From NCBI GenBank assembly GCA_964386915.1, contig CAYLUQ010000011.1, positions 8,734-72,733 of the forward strand: 64,000 nt of DNA. The letters are read 5' to 3'. The stretch is from JADHMP01 sp964386915 (GTDB lineage Bacteria; Bacteroidota; Bacteroidia; Flavobacteriales; Flavobacteriaceae). The notes under the pieces were generated by a model that saw only the letters and a program-made list of their open reading frames with translations, was not told where the DNA came from and searched no databases. Shown one piece after another: positions 14,573-23,863 of this stretch. Numbering within the stretch: the first letter of the stretch is position 1; each line of letters starts with the position of its first letter. The position numbers and the translations under genes are program-made.

Positions 14573-15595
14573 ATGCGGAATAAAGAAAAAATTAAAGTAG
14601 GCATAAGCATTGGAGACCCCAATGGCATAGGTATAGAATTGTTACTTAAGCTCTTTGAAGACAAGCGTTTATTTGATTTTTTCACTCCCTTGGTTTTTGC
14701 TGATGCCAACCTTTTGCAAACAGAGCTAAAGAAATTTTCTTTTCATACAGATTTAAATCCCTTAAAAACAGGAGAAAAACCCCATAAGTCTAAACTCAAT
14801 ATAATTTCTGATTCCGCCATTCCCCATAAGGTGAACTATGGAGCCGTTTCAAAGCAAGCGGGTCAAGTGGCTATTGCTTCTTTAGAACAAGCCATAGAAG
14901 CCGTTCAAAAAAAGGAGGTAGAGGTTTTGGTAACCCTGCCCATTCACAAACAAGCCATGCAGCAAGCCGGTTTCCAATATCCTGGCCATACTGATTTTTT
15001 AAACGAAAAATGGAAAGGTGAAAGCCTCATGTTTATGGTGCATGATCAATTGCGTGTTGCTTTGGTAACCGATCATATTCCCCTTCAAGAGGTGTCCAAA
15101 ACATTGTCAGCGTCTCTTTTAAAACAAAAAATAGACGCTCTGTTAGTCAGTTTAACCCAAGATTTTGGTATTGCAAAGCCCAAAATAGCCCTGCTAGGAC
15201 TCAATCCTCATAATGGCGATCAAGGGGTGATAGGCACAGAAGATGATGAGCTCATCCGACCCCTAGTAGAAGACTATTTTGAACAAGGTCATTTGGTTTT
15301 TGGCCCCTATGCTGCCGATGGGTTTTTTGGAGCACAACACTATCAAGGATTTGATGCTGTTTTGGCCATGTATCACGACCAAGGGCTCATTCCGTTTAAG
15401 ACCTTGGCTTTTGGAAAAGGGGTCAATTTCACCGCAGGCCTTGAGGCAGTTAGAACCTCACCCGACCACGGCACAGGTTTTGACTTAGCAGGAAAGAAAA
15501 AAGCCGATCACAGCTCTTTTTTAGAAGCTCTTTTTTTAGCCCGAAAAGTATTTTTAAATCGACAAGAAGAGTTCACAACAAAAGAACCAAGCTAA
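14573..15595 (+). CDS. pdxA: 4-hydroxythreonine-4-phosphate dehydrogenase
   Basis: A 340-residue enzyme of the DXP-dependent vitamin B6 pathway that oxidises 4-phosphohydroxy-threonine with NAD. Family blocks seen in order: G-I-S-I-G-D-P-N-G-I-G at the N-terminus, Y-P-G-H-T-D-F-L (metal His), G-L-N-P-H-N-G-D, M-Y-H-D-Q-G-L-I-P-F-K (metal His) and R-T-S-P-D-H-G-T-G near the end (third metal His). The ATG at 14573 is preferred over the TTG codon just before it. The stop lies 10 bp from that of the convergent sulfatase gene. Confidence 0.95.
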   Translation: MRNKEKIKVGISIGDPNGIGIELLLKLFEDKRLFDFFTPLVFADANLLQTELKKFSFHTDLNPLKTGEKPHKSKLNIISDSAIPHKVNYGAVSKQAGQVAIASLEQAIEAVQKKEVEVLVTLPIHKQAMQQAGFQYPGHTDFLNEKWKGESLMFMVHDQLRVALVTDHIPLQEVSKTLSASLLKQKIDALLVSLTQDFGIAKPKIALLGLNPHNGDQGVIGTEDDELIRPLVEDYFEQGHLVFGPYAADGFFGAQHYQGFDAVLAMYHDQGLIPFKTLAFGKGVNFTAGLEAVRTSPDHGTGFDLAGKKKADHSSFLEALFLARKVFLNRQEEFTTKEPS

Positions 15596-15605
15596 ACGAA
15601 AACCC

Positions 15606-17213
15606 TTAAGGCCAAGAGAACATTTCGCTAGGGTTATAGCCAATTCGCACCGCTTTTGCTTTGATTTTTAAGTCTTTTGAAAGGGGGGCTGTATAGATTG
15701 ACCAAAGGCTATCTCCTTCTTTTTGCCAAATAATGGTGCTGCCTGGGTTTTCGTGATAAAGAACTAATTGCTGATTTTCTGTTTTGGCTGTTAGTGGTTG
15801 TAGTGTAGGGGGTTTTCCCTCGGGGAAAAATTGCTTGAGTATTTCCTGCTCAGGAATGCGACCCATATCTGCGGTTTCAACCATCCACTGGTCAAGTCTG
15901 TTGCGCAATAAAGCCAAGGTGTCTTGAAGGCTTGGATCGTCAGCTAAATTATTGAGTTCATAAGGATCGGCGGTTATATCATAAAGTTCTTCTTGGGGTT
16001 TTGGCGTGGCAAACCAGCGACCCACGTTTTGGGGCAGGGCATTGGCTTCCCAAAGAGCTCTCATGTTCTGCATCATGGCCATTTGTTCTCTATAGGAATT
16101 GGGCAAGGCATTGGTAATACTAGGATTAAAATTGCGAATGTATTTATAGGAACCGTGGCGCACAGCACGTAATCGATCCACAGTCTCATCAAAACGATCA
16201 GAGGTGGCAAAAACAAACTGAGGAGCAGCGGTTTTAAAGGCGCCTAAAAAAGCTTTGCCTTGCATGATTTTAGGTGGCTCAATACCCGCAACAGAAAGCA
16301 AGGTGGGCGCAAAATCAATAAAACTAACAAATCGGTCTTCTTGGCTGCCCGCCTGAGCATTTTGTGGCATTTTGATAATTAAAGGCACCTTGATGCCTGT
16401 TTCATAGAGGGCACGTTTATGACGCGGAAAAGGCCCCCCGTGATCGCCATAAAAAAAGATGAGGGTGTTGTCATATAAGCCGGCGGCTTTCAATTCGTCC
16501 AACACCTTGCCTATTTGTGTATCAAGGCGTATTAAGTTTGAATAGTTAATAGCTAAATCTTTTCGAATCACCGCATTATCTGGAAAAATTGGAGGCACCT
16601 CTAACTGGTCAGGATCTACCAATAGGGGATTGTCGGCTTGCTTCCAAATTTGTGATTCGTGGGTAATGTTAAAATTAAACACTGCAAAAAAGGGTGCATC
16701 TTTGGGACGATTGCGCCAATGTGCTTTTCTGCTGCTTTCATCCCAAGCAGAGGGTAAGGCCTTAAAATTATAGTCTTCTTTGGCATTGTTGGTGCAATAA
16801 TAGCCTGCAGCTCTTAAATATTCAGTAAACATTTTTACTCCCTCAGGGACTAGGGGTGAATAGGTAGGAATATCAATGGTGGGTTCATTGTCTTTTTTGT
16901 TGCCATTGTAAGTGCGCATGTTGTGGGTACCTAGGGTGGAAGGATACAAGCCCGTAATTAAAGCACTTCGAGCGGGAGCACAAACGGGCACTGGTGAATA
17001 GGCATTATTATAGCGCACCCCATCTTGCGCCAGTTGCTCTAAATGGGGCAGGGAAACAGTGGTGTTTCCATAAAAAGGGAAGTGTTCTGGCGACTGATCC
17101 TCAGCCACCAACCACAAGATATTAGGCAAAGGATGCGCTTTTTCGGAATCCTTTTGATCACAAGCATGAATAAAGAAGCATAAAATGAGAAGGAGAGCGA
17201 GCCAATTACGCAT
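15606..17213 (-). CDS. Family S1 sulfatase lipoprotein with a C-terminal extension
   Basis: A 535-residue sulfatase with lipobox FIHAC (Cys18). The metal pair is A-E-D (Glu38-Asp39) and the formylglycine site is C-A-P-A-R (Cys78 to Arg82), which keeps the needed Cys and Arg but has Ala in place of the usual Ser. F-Y-G-D-H-G-G forms the second metal block. The layout recalls sulfamidase-like or heparan/arylsulfatase subfamilies. The last 65 or so residues, after the catalytic domain, look like a small beta-sandwich (L-x-A-x-T-E-N... to S-E-M-F-S-W) of the kind attached to Bacteroidota glycan enzymes. Substrate unknown; no maturing enzyme is in the window. Confidence 0.87.
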   Translation of the reverse strand: MRNWLALLLILCFFIHACDQKDSEKAHPLPNILWLVAEDQSPEHFPFYGNTTVSLPHLEQLAQDGVRYNNAYSPVPVCAPARSALITGLYPSTLGTHNMRTYNGNKKDNEPTIDIPTYSPLVPEGVKMFTEYLRAAGYYCTNNAKEDYNFKALPSAWDESSRKAHWRNRPKDAPFFAVFNFNITHESQIWKQADNPLLVDPDQLEVPPIFPDNAVIRKDLAINYSNLIRLDTQIGKVLDELKAAGLYDNTLIFFYGDHGGPFPRHKRALYETGIKVPLIIKMPQNAQAGSQEDRFVSFIDFAPTLLSVAGIEPPKIMQGKAFLGAFKTAAPQFVFATSDRFDETVDRLRAVRHGSYKYIRNFNPSITNALPNSYREQMAMMQNMRALWEANALPQNVGRWFATPKPQEELYDITADPYELNNLADDPSLQDTLALLRNRLDQWMVETADMGRIPEQEILKQFFPEGKPPTLQPLTAKTENQQLVLYHENPGSTIIWQKEGDSLWSIYTAPLSKDLKIKAKAVRIGYNPSEMFSWP

Positions 17214-17255
17214 AGAAGAACCTAAATTAAATAACTACAATATACATTTTTTTTA

Positions 17256-17263
17256 TAAATTTG
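17256..17263 (+). promoter_or_regulatory. Possible -7 box for the yceD-rpmF operon
   Basis: TAAATTTG is an exact TAnnTTTG match 18 bp before the ATG at 17282. No TTG element is seen at the expected upstream distance. Confidence 0.35.
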
Positions 17264-17281
17264 CCCTCCAATTGTCACACA

Positions 17282-17800
17282 ATGGAAAAGTTGGATGATT
17301 TTGATATCCCTTTTGTGGGTTTAAAAAAAGGAACACACACATTTTCATTCGCAATTGACAATTCGTTCTTTGAAGGTTTTGGTTTTCATGATTTCCTTGG
17401 CGCAGCATTTGAATTAAAGCTCGACCTAGAGAAAAAAGAAAATCTGTTGGAATTGGATTTTTCCGCCAAAGGACACGTTCGAGTTTCATGTGATGTGACA
17501 ACTGAACCCTTTGATTTAGCTCTGGAACCCTCTTGGTCGCAAATTATCAAGTTTGGTGATCCGGAGGCCTCTACAGATGAAATATTAATTTTGCCAGTAG
17601 GGACATATAAAATTAATGTGGCACAACAAATTTACGAAATGATTGTGTTGGAGATTCCTCCCAAACTAGAACATCCTGGCCTTGCAGACGGAAGCTTGCA
17701 ATCAGAAATATTAGAAAAACTCAAAACCCTAGAACCAAAAGAAACACCCGTTGAGGGGCAAATGGACCCTCGATGGAACAAATTGAAAGATTTATTATAG
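17282..17800 (+). CDS. yceD: YceD/DUF177 family protein
   Basis: A 172-residue cytoplasmic protein with the DUF177 core: a central V-S-C-D-V-T-T-E-P segment that matches the conserved Cys-Asp region (normally C-D-R-C-L), flanked by strands, then E-I-L-I-L-P and an I-x-L-E-I-P block. In other bacteria and plant plastids this family is needed for 23S rRNA accumulation, and its gene is nearly always next to rpmF, as it is here (14 bp). I take the ATG at 17282; the TTG at 17261 would overlap the promoter box. Confidence 0.88.
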   Translation: MEKLDDFDIPFVGLKKGTHTFSFAIDNSFFEGFGFHDFLGAAFELKLDLEKKENLLELDFSAKGHVRVSCDVTTEPFDLALEPSWSQIIKFGDPEASTDEILILPVGTYKINVAQQIYEMIVLEIPPKLEHPGLADGSLQSEILEKLKTLEPKETPVEGQMDPRWNKLKDLL

Positions 17801-17814
17801 AAAAATAAAAGCTT

Positions 17815-18009
17815 ATGGCACATCCTAAAAGAAAAATATCAAAAACGCGTAGAGACAAAAGAAGAACGCACTACAAAGCGAGCGATCGTCAAATAGCCAC
17901 TTGTGGCACTACTGGAGAAGCTCACCTCTATCACAGGGCTCATTGGCACGAAGGAAAACTCTACTACAGAGGACAAGTCTTGATTGACTCGACCGTTGCT
18001 GAAGCCTAA
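17815..18009 (+). CDS. rpmF: 50S ribosomal protein bL32
   Basis: A 64-residue basic protein of the large ribosomal subunit: M-A-H-P-K-R-K-I-S-K-T-R-R-D-K-R-R at the N-terminus, then a C-terminal G-E-A-H-L-Y-H-R block. The four Cys of the zinc-binding form are reduced to one (T-C-G-T), so this is a Cys-poor type. Length is typical for Bacteroidota. It sits between yceD and a terminator, followed by fabH, the common order. Confidence 0.97.
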   Translation: MAHPKRKISKTRRDKRRTHYKASDRQIATCGTTGEAHLYHRAHWHEGKLYYRGQVLIDSTVAEA

Positions 18010-18030
18010 GCTTTTTGCTGTCTCCCTAAC

Positions 18031-18055
18031 AAGCTCCTTTGAGGAGCTTTTTTTT
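18031..18055 (+). terminator. Rho-independent terminator after rpmF
   Basis: An 8-bp stem (AAGCTCCT at 18031-18038 with AGGAGCTT at 18042-18049), 3-nt loop and a run of eight T on the plus strand. It separates yceD-rpmF from fabH-accB-accC, which must then be read by read-through or from a promoter in the next 90 bp, where I see no good match. Confidence 0.88.
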
Positions 18056-18144
18056 AAAGGGGCAATCTGTTTCTATGAAAAGGAATACGTTCACTTTTCC
18101 ACCCAAAAGCAAGCACTCATCCAAGCGTTAAAGCAATTAAAAGC

Positions 18145-19128
18145 ATGATCAAAGCTGCCATAACAGGAGTGGGAGGCTATCTTCCAGAAACAATTTTAAA
18201 CAATCACGATTTAGAACAAATGGTAGAGACCACCGATGAGTGGATCCTATCCCGGACGGGCATTAAAGAACGTCGAATTTTAAAGGAACCAAACCAAGGG
18301 GTTTCTCGCTTAGCCATTGGAGCGGCACAAGATCTCATCAACAAAAAAGGCATTGACCCCACCACCATTGATTTGGTGTTGGTAGCCACCATTACCCCAG
18401 ATTATCTGGTAGCGGCTACTGCCGCCTATGTGGCTTCTGCTATTGGCGCTACCCAAGCGTTTGGCTTTGACTTAGCAGCCGCTTGTTCAGGATTTTTATA
18501 TGGCATGAGCGTTGCTATGAGTTATGTGAATAGTGGCCGATACAAAAAAGTACTCCTCATAGGAGCCGACAAAATGTCCTCTATTGTCAACTACAAAGAC
18601 CGTACAACCTGCATCATTTTTGGAGATGGCGCAGGCGCTGTACTCATAGAACCTTCTTCTAATGCGTTTGGTTGGGAAGATGAATATTTAAAAAGTAACG
18701 GTGCTTCTAGAGCATCACTAATGATAAAAGCCGGAGGTTCTGCCTATCCTACCTCACAAGAAACCTTAGACCAAGGATGGCATAATTTGTATCAAGACGG
18801 CAAGACTGTTTTTAAGTATGCGGTCTCTGAAATGGCGGCTGCTACCCAAAAAATTCTGGAACGCAACCACCTAACGAGCCAAGAAATTAATTACCTTGTA
18901 CCTCACCAAGCGAATAAAAGAATCATTGATGCAACGGCCAAACACATTGGCCTTGGACCGGAAAAGGTTTTAATGAATATTGAACGATACGGAAATACTA
19001 CAGCGGCCACCATTCCGCTACTATTATATGATTATGAAGCGCAATTACAAGCCGGAGACAAACTCCTTTTTGCTGCCTTTGGAGGAGGCTTTACTTGGGG
19101 AGCGGCTTATTTAACTTGGGCCTACTAA
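18145..19128 (+). CDS. fabH: 3-oxoacyl-ACP synthase III
   Basis: A 327-residue condensing enzyme that starts fatty-acid synthesis by joining acetyl-CoA (or a branched primer) to malonyl-ACP. The catalytic triad is visible: Cys114 in D-L-A-A-A-C-S-G-F, His in V-P-H-Q-A-N and Asn in E-R-Y-G-N-T-T-A-A. The N-terminal T-D-E-W-I-x-x-R-T-G-I block is diagnostic. Primer preference (branched or straight) cannot be read by eye. It is followed by accB after 19 bp. Confidence 0.96.
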   Translation: MIKAAITGVGGYLPETILNNHDLEQMVETTDEWILSRTGIKERRILKEPNQGVSRLAIGAAQDLINKKGIDPTTIDLVLVATITPDYLVAATAAYVASAIGATQAFGFDLAAACSGFLYGMSVAMSYVNSGRYKKVLLIGADKMSSIVNYKDRTTCIIFGDGAGAVLIEPSSNAFGWEDEYLKSNGASRASLMIKAGGSAYPTSQETLDQGWHNLYQDGKTVFKYAVSEMAAATQKILERNHLTSQEINYLVPHQANKRIIDATAKHIGLGPEKVLMNIERYGNTTAATIPLLLYDYEAQLQAGDKLLFAAFGGGFTWGAAYLTWAY

Positions 19129-19147
19129 AAAACTAAATTGAAGATTT

Positions 19148-19630
19148 ATGGACATTAAAGAAATTCAAAACTTAATCAAATTTGTAGCCAAATCAGGAGC
19201 ACAAGAAGTGAAACTAGAAATGGATGATTTCAAAATTACCATTGTCACAAAAGGTTCTGAACGAGCTGAAGCTACTGCCCTAGTGCAACAAGTGCCTATG
19301 GCTGTTGCTCCTCCATCGGTTGTAGAATCAAGCGTTGTGGTAGAAACCCCAACTGAAACCCCTGCTGCTGCACCTGCCGCAGAAGATCATTTGATCACCA
19401 TCAAGTCGCCTATGATTGGAACGTTCTATCGAAAAGCCTCCCCAGATAAACCTGCTTTTGTGGAAGTGGGGGATGTGGTGAAACCCGGAGACGTTTTATG
19501 CGTTGTTGAAGCCATGAAACTCTTTAACGAAATTGAATCGGAATTGAGTGGAAAAATTGTCAAAATTCTAGCAGACGATGCCACCCCGATTGAATTTGAT
19601 CAACCCTTATTTGTGCTTGACCCATCCTAA
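19148..19630 (+). CDS. accB: Acetyl-CoA carboxylase biotin carboxyl carrier protein
   Basis: A 160-residue carrier that holds biotin for acetyl-CoA carboxylase. An N-terminal helical segment (about 1-35) is followed by a Pro/Ala/Thr-rich linker (about 50-80) and the biotinyl domain, with the biotinylation site E-A-M-K-L (Lys124). The thumb P-M-I-G-T-F-Y-R before it is typical of the AccB type. Lies between fabH and accC in one operon. Confidence 0.97.
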   Translation: MDIKEIQNLIKFVAKSGAQEVKLEMDDFKITIVTKGSERAEATALVQQVPMAVAPPSVVESSVVVETPTETPAAAPAAEDHLITIKSPMIGTFYRKASPDKPAFVEVGDVVKPGDVLCVVEAMKLFNEIESELSGKIVKILADDATPIEFDQPLFVLDPS

Positions 19631-19641
19631 TATTTTGAACA

Positions 19642-20982
19642 ATGTTTAAAAAAATATTAATTGCCAATAGGGGTGAAATAGCCATGCGCTTGATTCGAAC
19701 CTGTAAAGAAATGGGCATCAAAACAGTTGCGGTATATTCTAAAGCCGATGAAGAAAGCCTACATGTTCGATTTGCCGATGAAGCTGTTTGTATAGGACCG
19801 GCACCCAGTGCAGAGTCCTATTTAAAAATGGCCAACATTATTGCAGCAGCAGAAATCACCAACGCAGATGCCATTCATCCTGGATATGGTTTTTTGTCTG
19901 AAAATGCCAAATTTTCGAAAATATGCGAGGAACACAAAATTAAATTTATTGGAGCCTCGGCCGAGATGATTGAAAAAATGGGTGACAAAGCCACCGCTAA
20001 AGCCACCATGAAAGCTGCTGGAGTTCCTACTATTCCCGGTTCTGAAGGCATCATCCCTTCCCTTGAGGTTTGTCAAACCCTAGCCAAAGAAATTGGCTAT
20101 CCTGTCATGCTAAAAGCCACTGCCGGTGGGGGTGGAAAAGGAATGCGCGCCGTATGGAGCGAAGAAAACCTTCAAAAAGCTTGGGAAAGCGCCCGTCAAG
20201 AGTCCAAAGCTGCTTTTGGCAATGACGATATGTATTTGGAAAAACTCATTGAAGAACCGCGTCATATTGAAATTCAAGTAGTGGGAGATCAATTTGGCAA
20301 AGCGTGTCATTTGTCCGAAAGAGATTGTTCTGTACAACGCCGTCATCAAAAATTAACAGAAGAAACCCCCTCTCCTTTTATGACTAAGGAGCTTCGAAAA
20401 AAGATGGGTGAAGCCGCTGTAAAGGCAGCTGAATTCATAGCCTATGAGGGAGCCGGAACCATTGAGTTTTTAGTGGATAAGCACAAGAATTTCTATTTTA
20501 TGGAAATGAACACGCGTATTCAAGTAGAGCACCCCATTACAGAGCAAGTCATAGATTTTGATTTAATTAGAGAACAAATATTAGTGGCTTCAGGCGTGCC
20601 TATTTCAGGAAAAAACTATTTGCCTAAACTACACTCGATTGAATGTAGAATCAATGCAGAAGATCCTTTCAACGACTTTAGACCCTCCCCCGGAAAAATT
20701 GAAACCCTACATTTTCCTGGAGGCCATGGCATTCGTCTAGATACGCATGTCTACAGTGGCTATGTTATTCCGCCTCACTATGACTCTATGATTGCCAAGC
20801 TTATTACCACGGCTCAAACCCGTGAAGAGGCCATCAATAAGATGAAAAGAGCTTTGGATGAATTTGTGATTGAGGGAATTAAAACGACCATACCCTTTCA
20901 TCAAAAACTGATGGAACATCCAGACTATATTGCCGGAAATTATACCACGAAGTTTATGGAAGACTTCAGCATGGAAGACTAG
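19642..20982 (+). CDS. accC: Acetyl-CoA carboxylase, biotin carboxylase subunit
   Basis: A 446-residue ATP-grasp enzyme that carboxylates biotin on AccB, using bicarbonate and ATP. It opens F-K-K-I-L-I-A-N-R-G-E-I-A and carries H-P-G-Y-G-F-L-S-E-N, the Gly-rich lid K-A-T-A-G-G-G-G-K-G-M-R, E-R-D-C-S-V-Q-R-R-H-Q-K and M-N-T-R-I-Q-V-E-H. All are standard for AccC, as is the length. It is 11 bp after accB; a lipoprotein gene starts 1 bp after its stop. Confidence 0.97.
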   Translation: MFKKILIANRGEIAMRLIRTCKEMGIKTVAVYSKADEESLHVRFADEAVCIGPAPSAESYLKMANIIAAAEITNADAIHPGYGFLSENAKFSKICEEHKIKFIGASAEMIEKMGDKATAKATMKAAGVPTIPGSEGIIPSLEVCQTLAKEIGYPVMLKATAGGGGKGMRAVWSEENLQKAWESARQESKAAFGNDDMYLEKLIEEPRHIEIQVVGDQFGKACHLSERDCSVQRRHQKLTEETPSPFMTKELRKKMGEAAVKAAEFIAYEGAGTIEFLVDKHKNFYFMEMNTRIQVEHPITEQVIDFDLIREQILVASGVPISGKNYLPKLHSIECRINAEDPFNDFRPSPGKIETLHFPGGHGIRLDTHVYSGYVIPPHYDSMIAKLITTAQTREEAINKMKRALDEFVIEGIKTTIPFHQKLMEHPDYIAGNYTTKFMEDFSMED

Positions 20983-20983
20983 G

Positions 20984-21688
20984 ATGAAAGTAAACCGCAT
21001 AACAAGATTTGTTTTTCTCCTTTCGCTTTTAGCATGGAGTGGGTGTTCCCCACTAAAACAATATGAAAAAAGCACCTATGCTTGGGCATTGCCCGAAATA
21101 GAGAAATTCAAGCAACTCGATGCTACAGAACGCTATTCGTCTAACTCTATTTTGTTTATGGGCAGCTCTAGCATTAGGCTATGGAGCACCCTAGCTGAGG
21201 ACATGGCTCCCCTACCCATTATTCAAAGGGGCTATGGAGGGGCTCATTTTAGAGACCTTATTTTCTTTGTAGATACCATTTTAAATCAGCATGATTTGAG
21301 CATGGTAGTGTGCTTTGTAGCCAATGACATCAGTCAAAAAAAATCGGATGAAAATGCGGCAACTATTCTACGCAATTACAACTATGTGGTGAAGCAAATT
21401 AGAAAGCGACATCCTAAAATTCCCATTTTACAAATTTCAATCACCCCTTCTCAAAGTCGCTGGGAGCTGTGGCCCAAAATTCAAGAAGTGAATGCTGCCT
21501 TAAAAGCCTATTGTGAAACCCATTCCAATATGTATTTTTTAGACACTACTTCTCACTTTTTAAACGAGGCAGGTTTGCCTAAAACAGCCCTTTTTCGAAA
21601 AGATCAATTACACCTCAATAAAGAAGGCTACGCACTTTGGACGAGTTTGATAAGACCCCAAGTAGAGGCGCTTTATCAGATTCAGTAA
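20984..21688 (+). CDS. SGNH/GDSL-family hydrolase, lipoprotein
   Basis: A 234-residue esterase-fold lipoprotein (lipobox W-S-G-C, Cys21). The start at the ATG 20984 gives the signal peptide; the frame is open further upstream inside accC. The SGNH blocks are G-S-S-S (Ser62 as nucleophile), G-Y-G-G (oxyanion Gly), V-A-N-D-I (oxyanion Asn), and D-Q-L-H-L-N near the C-terminus (catalytic Asp and His). The family de-acylates sugars, lipids or cell-wall components; the substrate is unknown. One bp separates it from accC, so it is probably read from the fatty-acid operon. The convergent asd gene ends 4 bp away. Confidence 0.83.
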   Translation: MKVNRITRFVFLLSLLAWSGCSPLKQYEKSTYAWALPEIEKFKQLDATERYSSNSILFMGSSSIRLWSTLAEDMAPLPIIQRGYGGAHFRDLIFFVDTILNQHDLSMVVCFVANDISQKKSDENAATILRNYNYVVKQIRKRHPKIPILQISITPSQSRWELWPKIQEVNAALKAYCETHSNMYFLDTTSHFLNEAGLPKTALFRKDQLHLNKEGYALWTSLIRPQVEALYQIQ

Positions 21689-21692
21689 ATTC

Positions 21693-22682
21693 CTACAAGA
21701 GGTTACGTTCAATTAAATAGGCGGCAATTTGGACGGTGTTTGTCGCAGCACCTTTGCGCAAATTATCAGCTACAACCCAAAGATTTAAGCCGTTTTCAAT
21801 AGATTCGTCTCTTCTAATGCGACCTACAAAAACCTCATCTTGATCTGCAGCTTGCAGAGGCATGGGATAGCTGTTGTTTTGAGGGTCATCTAAAACCACA
21901 ACTCCTGGAGCGGCTTCAAGAAGGGCTCTTATATCAGCCAATTCATAAGGCTTTTCAAAGGTAACATTAACCGACTCGCTATGTCCGCCAACCACTGGAA
22001 TACGAATGGCTGTTGCGGTGATGGCGAGTTCGGGTTCGCCTAAAATTTTTCGCGTTTCATGCACCAGTTTCATTTCTTCTTTGGTGTAGGCATTATCAAG
22101 AAAAACATCGCAATGCGGTAAAGCATTTTTGTGAATGGGATGTGGATAGGCCATAGGGCCTTCTTTTCCCGCAGCTTCATTATGGAGTTGTTCTACAGCT
22201 TTAACCCCAGTGCCTGTAATAGACTGATAGGTAGAAATGACTAAGCGTTTGAGGGTATATTTTTGATGAAGAGGAGCCAAGGCCACTACCATTTGAATGG
22301 TAGAGCAATTGGGGTTGGCAATGATATAGTCTTCTTTAGTGAGTGTTCCCGCATTGATTTCGGGCACTATCAATTTGATGTCTGGATTCATTCTCCAAGC
22401 AGAGGAATTGTCAATGACTTTGGTTCCAACTGCTTTAAATTTGGGAGCCCATTCTAAAGAGGTTTCTCCTCCGGCCGAAAATAAGGCTAGATCTGGTTGT
22501 GCCGCCACAGCTTCCTCTAATCCAATAACTTGATGCGGTTTTCCTTTAAATACCAGTGTTTTGCCCACTGATCGAGCAGAAGCAACAAGTAATAGTTCAT
22601 CAATGGGAAGATTTTGCTCTTCTAAAACTTTTAACATCACATGACCAACCATTCCGGTGGCACCAACTACGGCTAATTTCAT
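21693..22682 (-). CDS. asd: Aspartate-semialdehyde dehydrogenase
   Basis: A 329-residue NADPH-dependent enzyme of the lysine/diaminopimelate, threonine and methionine pathways. The N-terminal V-V-G-A-T-G-M-V-G is the nucleotide-binding loop. The catalytic Cys is in N-P-N-C-S-T (Cys126), and the substrate-binding G-G-H-S-E-S and R-I-R-R-D-E blocks follow. Length is normal. It has its own candidate promoter in the 104 bp that separate it from alr. Confidence 0.96.
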   Translation of the reverse strand: MKLAVVGATGMVGHVMLKVLEEQNLPIDELLLVASARSVGKTLVFKGKPHQVIGLEEAVAAQPDLALFSAGGETSLEWAPKFKAVGTKVIDNSSAWRMNPDIKLIVPEINAGTLTKEDYIIANPNCSTIQMVVALAPLHQKYTLKRLVISTYQSITGTGVKAVEQLHNEAAGKEGPMAYPHPIHKNALPHCDVFLDNAYTKEEMKLVHETRKILGEPELAITATAIRIPVVGGHSESVNVTFEKPYELADIRALLEAAPGVVVLDDPQNNSYPMPLQAADQDEVFVGRIRRDESIENGLNLWVVADNLRKGAATNTVQIAAYLIERNLL

Positions 22683-22699
22683 TGTTTTTTAATTTTCGG

Positions 22700-22734
22700 C
22701 AAATGTAATGTGATTTTTTTAGGCCACCCTGCAA
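22700..22734 (-). promoter_or_regulatory. Possible promoter for asd
   Basis: On the minus strand TACATTTG (22707-22700) is an exact TAnnTTTG match, with TTG at 22734-22732, 24 bp upstream. The -7 box is 17 bp before the ATG. The same 23-24 bp spacing is seen in three other candidates in this window. Confidence 0.45.
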
Positions 22735-22786
22735 CTGATTCGATTTCTCAATAAAATAACAAAATGTTATAAAACCAACATCATGG

Positions 22787-23863
22787 TCAAGGGTGTACAA
22801 TTCGCTCCACGCGGGGCCCCACGTTTGAAAGGAGTTCATAGGCAATAGTATCGGCTTGTTTAGCAAGGGTTTCGGCAGTGTTTTCAAAGCCAAAAAATTC
22901 TACTTCATCTCCCTCTTCACATTCAATTTCAGTCACATCAATCATGACCATATCCATACAAACATTGCCCACTATAGGCGCTTTTTTTCCACCTAGGGTC
23001 ACCCAAGTTTTTCCATGGCCCGAATGCCTGCTAATACCATCAGCATGACCTAAGGGAAGAGTTGCAATAAGCGAAGCTTTTGGAGCAACCCATCCAGCAT
23101 TATAGCCCACAGTGTCTCCTTTTGCCACCTGGTGAATTTGAAGAACAGTGGAAGTTAAACGCGCCACGGGTTTTAGTTCAACATCCCAATGGGCCTGGTT
23201 GGCAAAACCATAGAGCGCTAAGCCGCTCCGCACAGCACCATATTGGTATTCGGGATAATTAAAAATACCGGAGCTATTTAGCAAATGAAATAAAACTTCT
23301 TGAGGGATTTTGTTTTGACATTTTTTTTGAAGCGCATTGAATTTTTTGATTTGCGATTCACTAAGGGCATTGGGTCGGTCTTCCTCACTTGCCGCTAGGT
23401 GGGAGTAGATGCTTTGCAGCGAAAAAGAATTGGAAACACTTTTGGAGAGAACTGCATCTAGATCAGAAAGCGCAAAACCCAACCTATTCAATCCGGTGTT
23501 AAATTTAAGGTGTAAAGGAATGGGAGTGGAGGCCAATTGTTCTAATCGATGCAAGATTCTAAAGCTATAAGCCACGGGTTCTAAGTTGTGTTGGAGTAGG
23601 GCTTCAAGCGTTTCAAATTGGGGATAGAACACCATGATGGGACATTGCACCCCGCCTTTTCTTAGGGCTATTCCTTCTGCGGTATAGGCCACTGCCAAGC
23701 GGTCAATGCCGAGTTGTTCCAAGTGTAACGCAAAAGCAAGGGCATCAGACCCATAGGCTCCTGCTTTGACAACTCCAATGAGTTGTGTAGCAGAATCAAG
23801 ATGTTTTCTTAAAACCCTATAATTATGGGTTAAATGTGCTCGATAAAGATGTAGTTGATTCAA
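22787..23863 (-). CDS. alr: Alanine racemase
   Basis: A 358-residue PLP enzyme that makes D-alanine for peptidoglycan. The PLP lysine is in V-V-K-A-G-A-Y-G (Lys33; the usual motif is V-K-A-N-A-Y-G), the catalytic Tyr in V-G-Y-N-A-G-W, and V-C-M-D-M is conserved in the C-terminal domain. It stands alone, whereas many Bacteroidota have an alr fused to murF. The start is a TTG (23863) that overlaps the TGA of tdk as TTGA, a variant of the usual ATGA coupling; no ATG is placed better. Confidence 0.94.
   Translation of the reverse strand: MNQLHLYRAHLTHNYRVLRKHLDSATQLIGVVKAGAYGSDALAFALHLEQLGIDRLAVAYTAEGIALRKGGVQCPIMVFYPQFETLEALLQHNLEPVAYSFRILHRLEQLASTPIPLHLKFNTGLNRLGFALSDLDAVLSKSVSNSFSLQSIYSHLAASEEDRPNALSESQIKKFNALQKKCQNKIPQEVLFHLLNSSGIFNYPEYQYGAVRSGLALYGFANQAHWDVELKPVARLTSTVLQIHQVAKGDTVGYNAGWVAPKASLIATLPLGHADGISRHSGHGKTWVTLGGKKAPIVGNVCMDMVMIDVTEIECEEGDEVEFFGFENTAETLAKQADTIAYELLSNVGPRVERIVHP

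Noticed and set aside
18011..18148. Open frame between rpmF and fabH that ends in ...QALKQLKA and overlaps the fabH ATG
   Set aside because: It reads like protein but has no ATG or GTG start, runs through the terminator hairpin and starts inside rpmF. I could not support it as a gene.
22756..22770. ATAACA-AAA-TGTTAT hairpin after alr as a terminator
   Set aside because: Only one G-C pair in a 6-bp stem; too weak to call.
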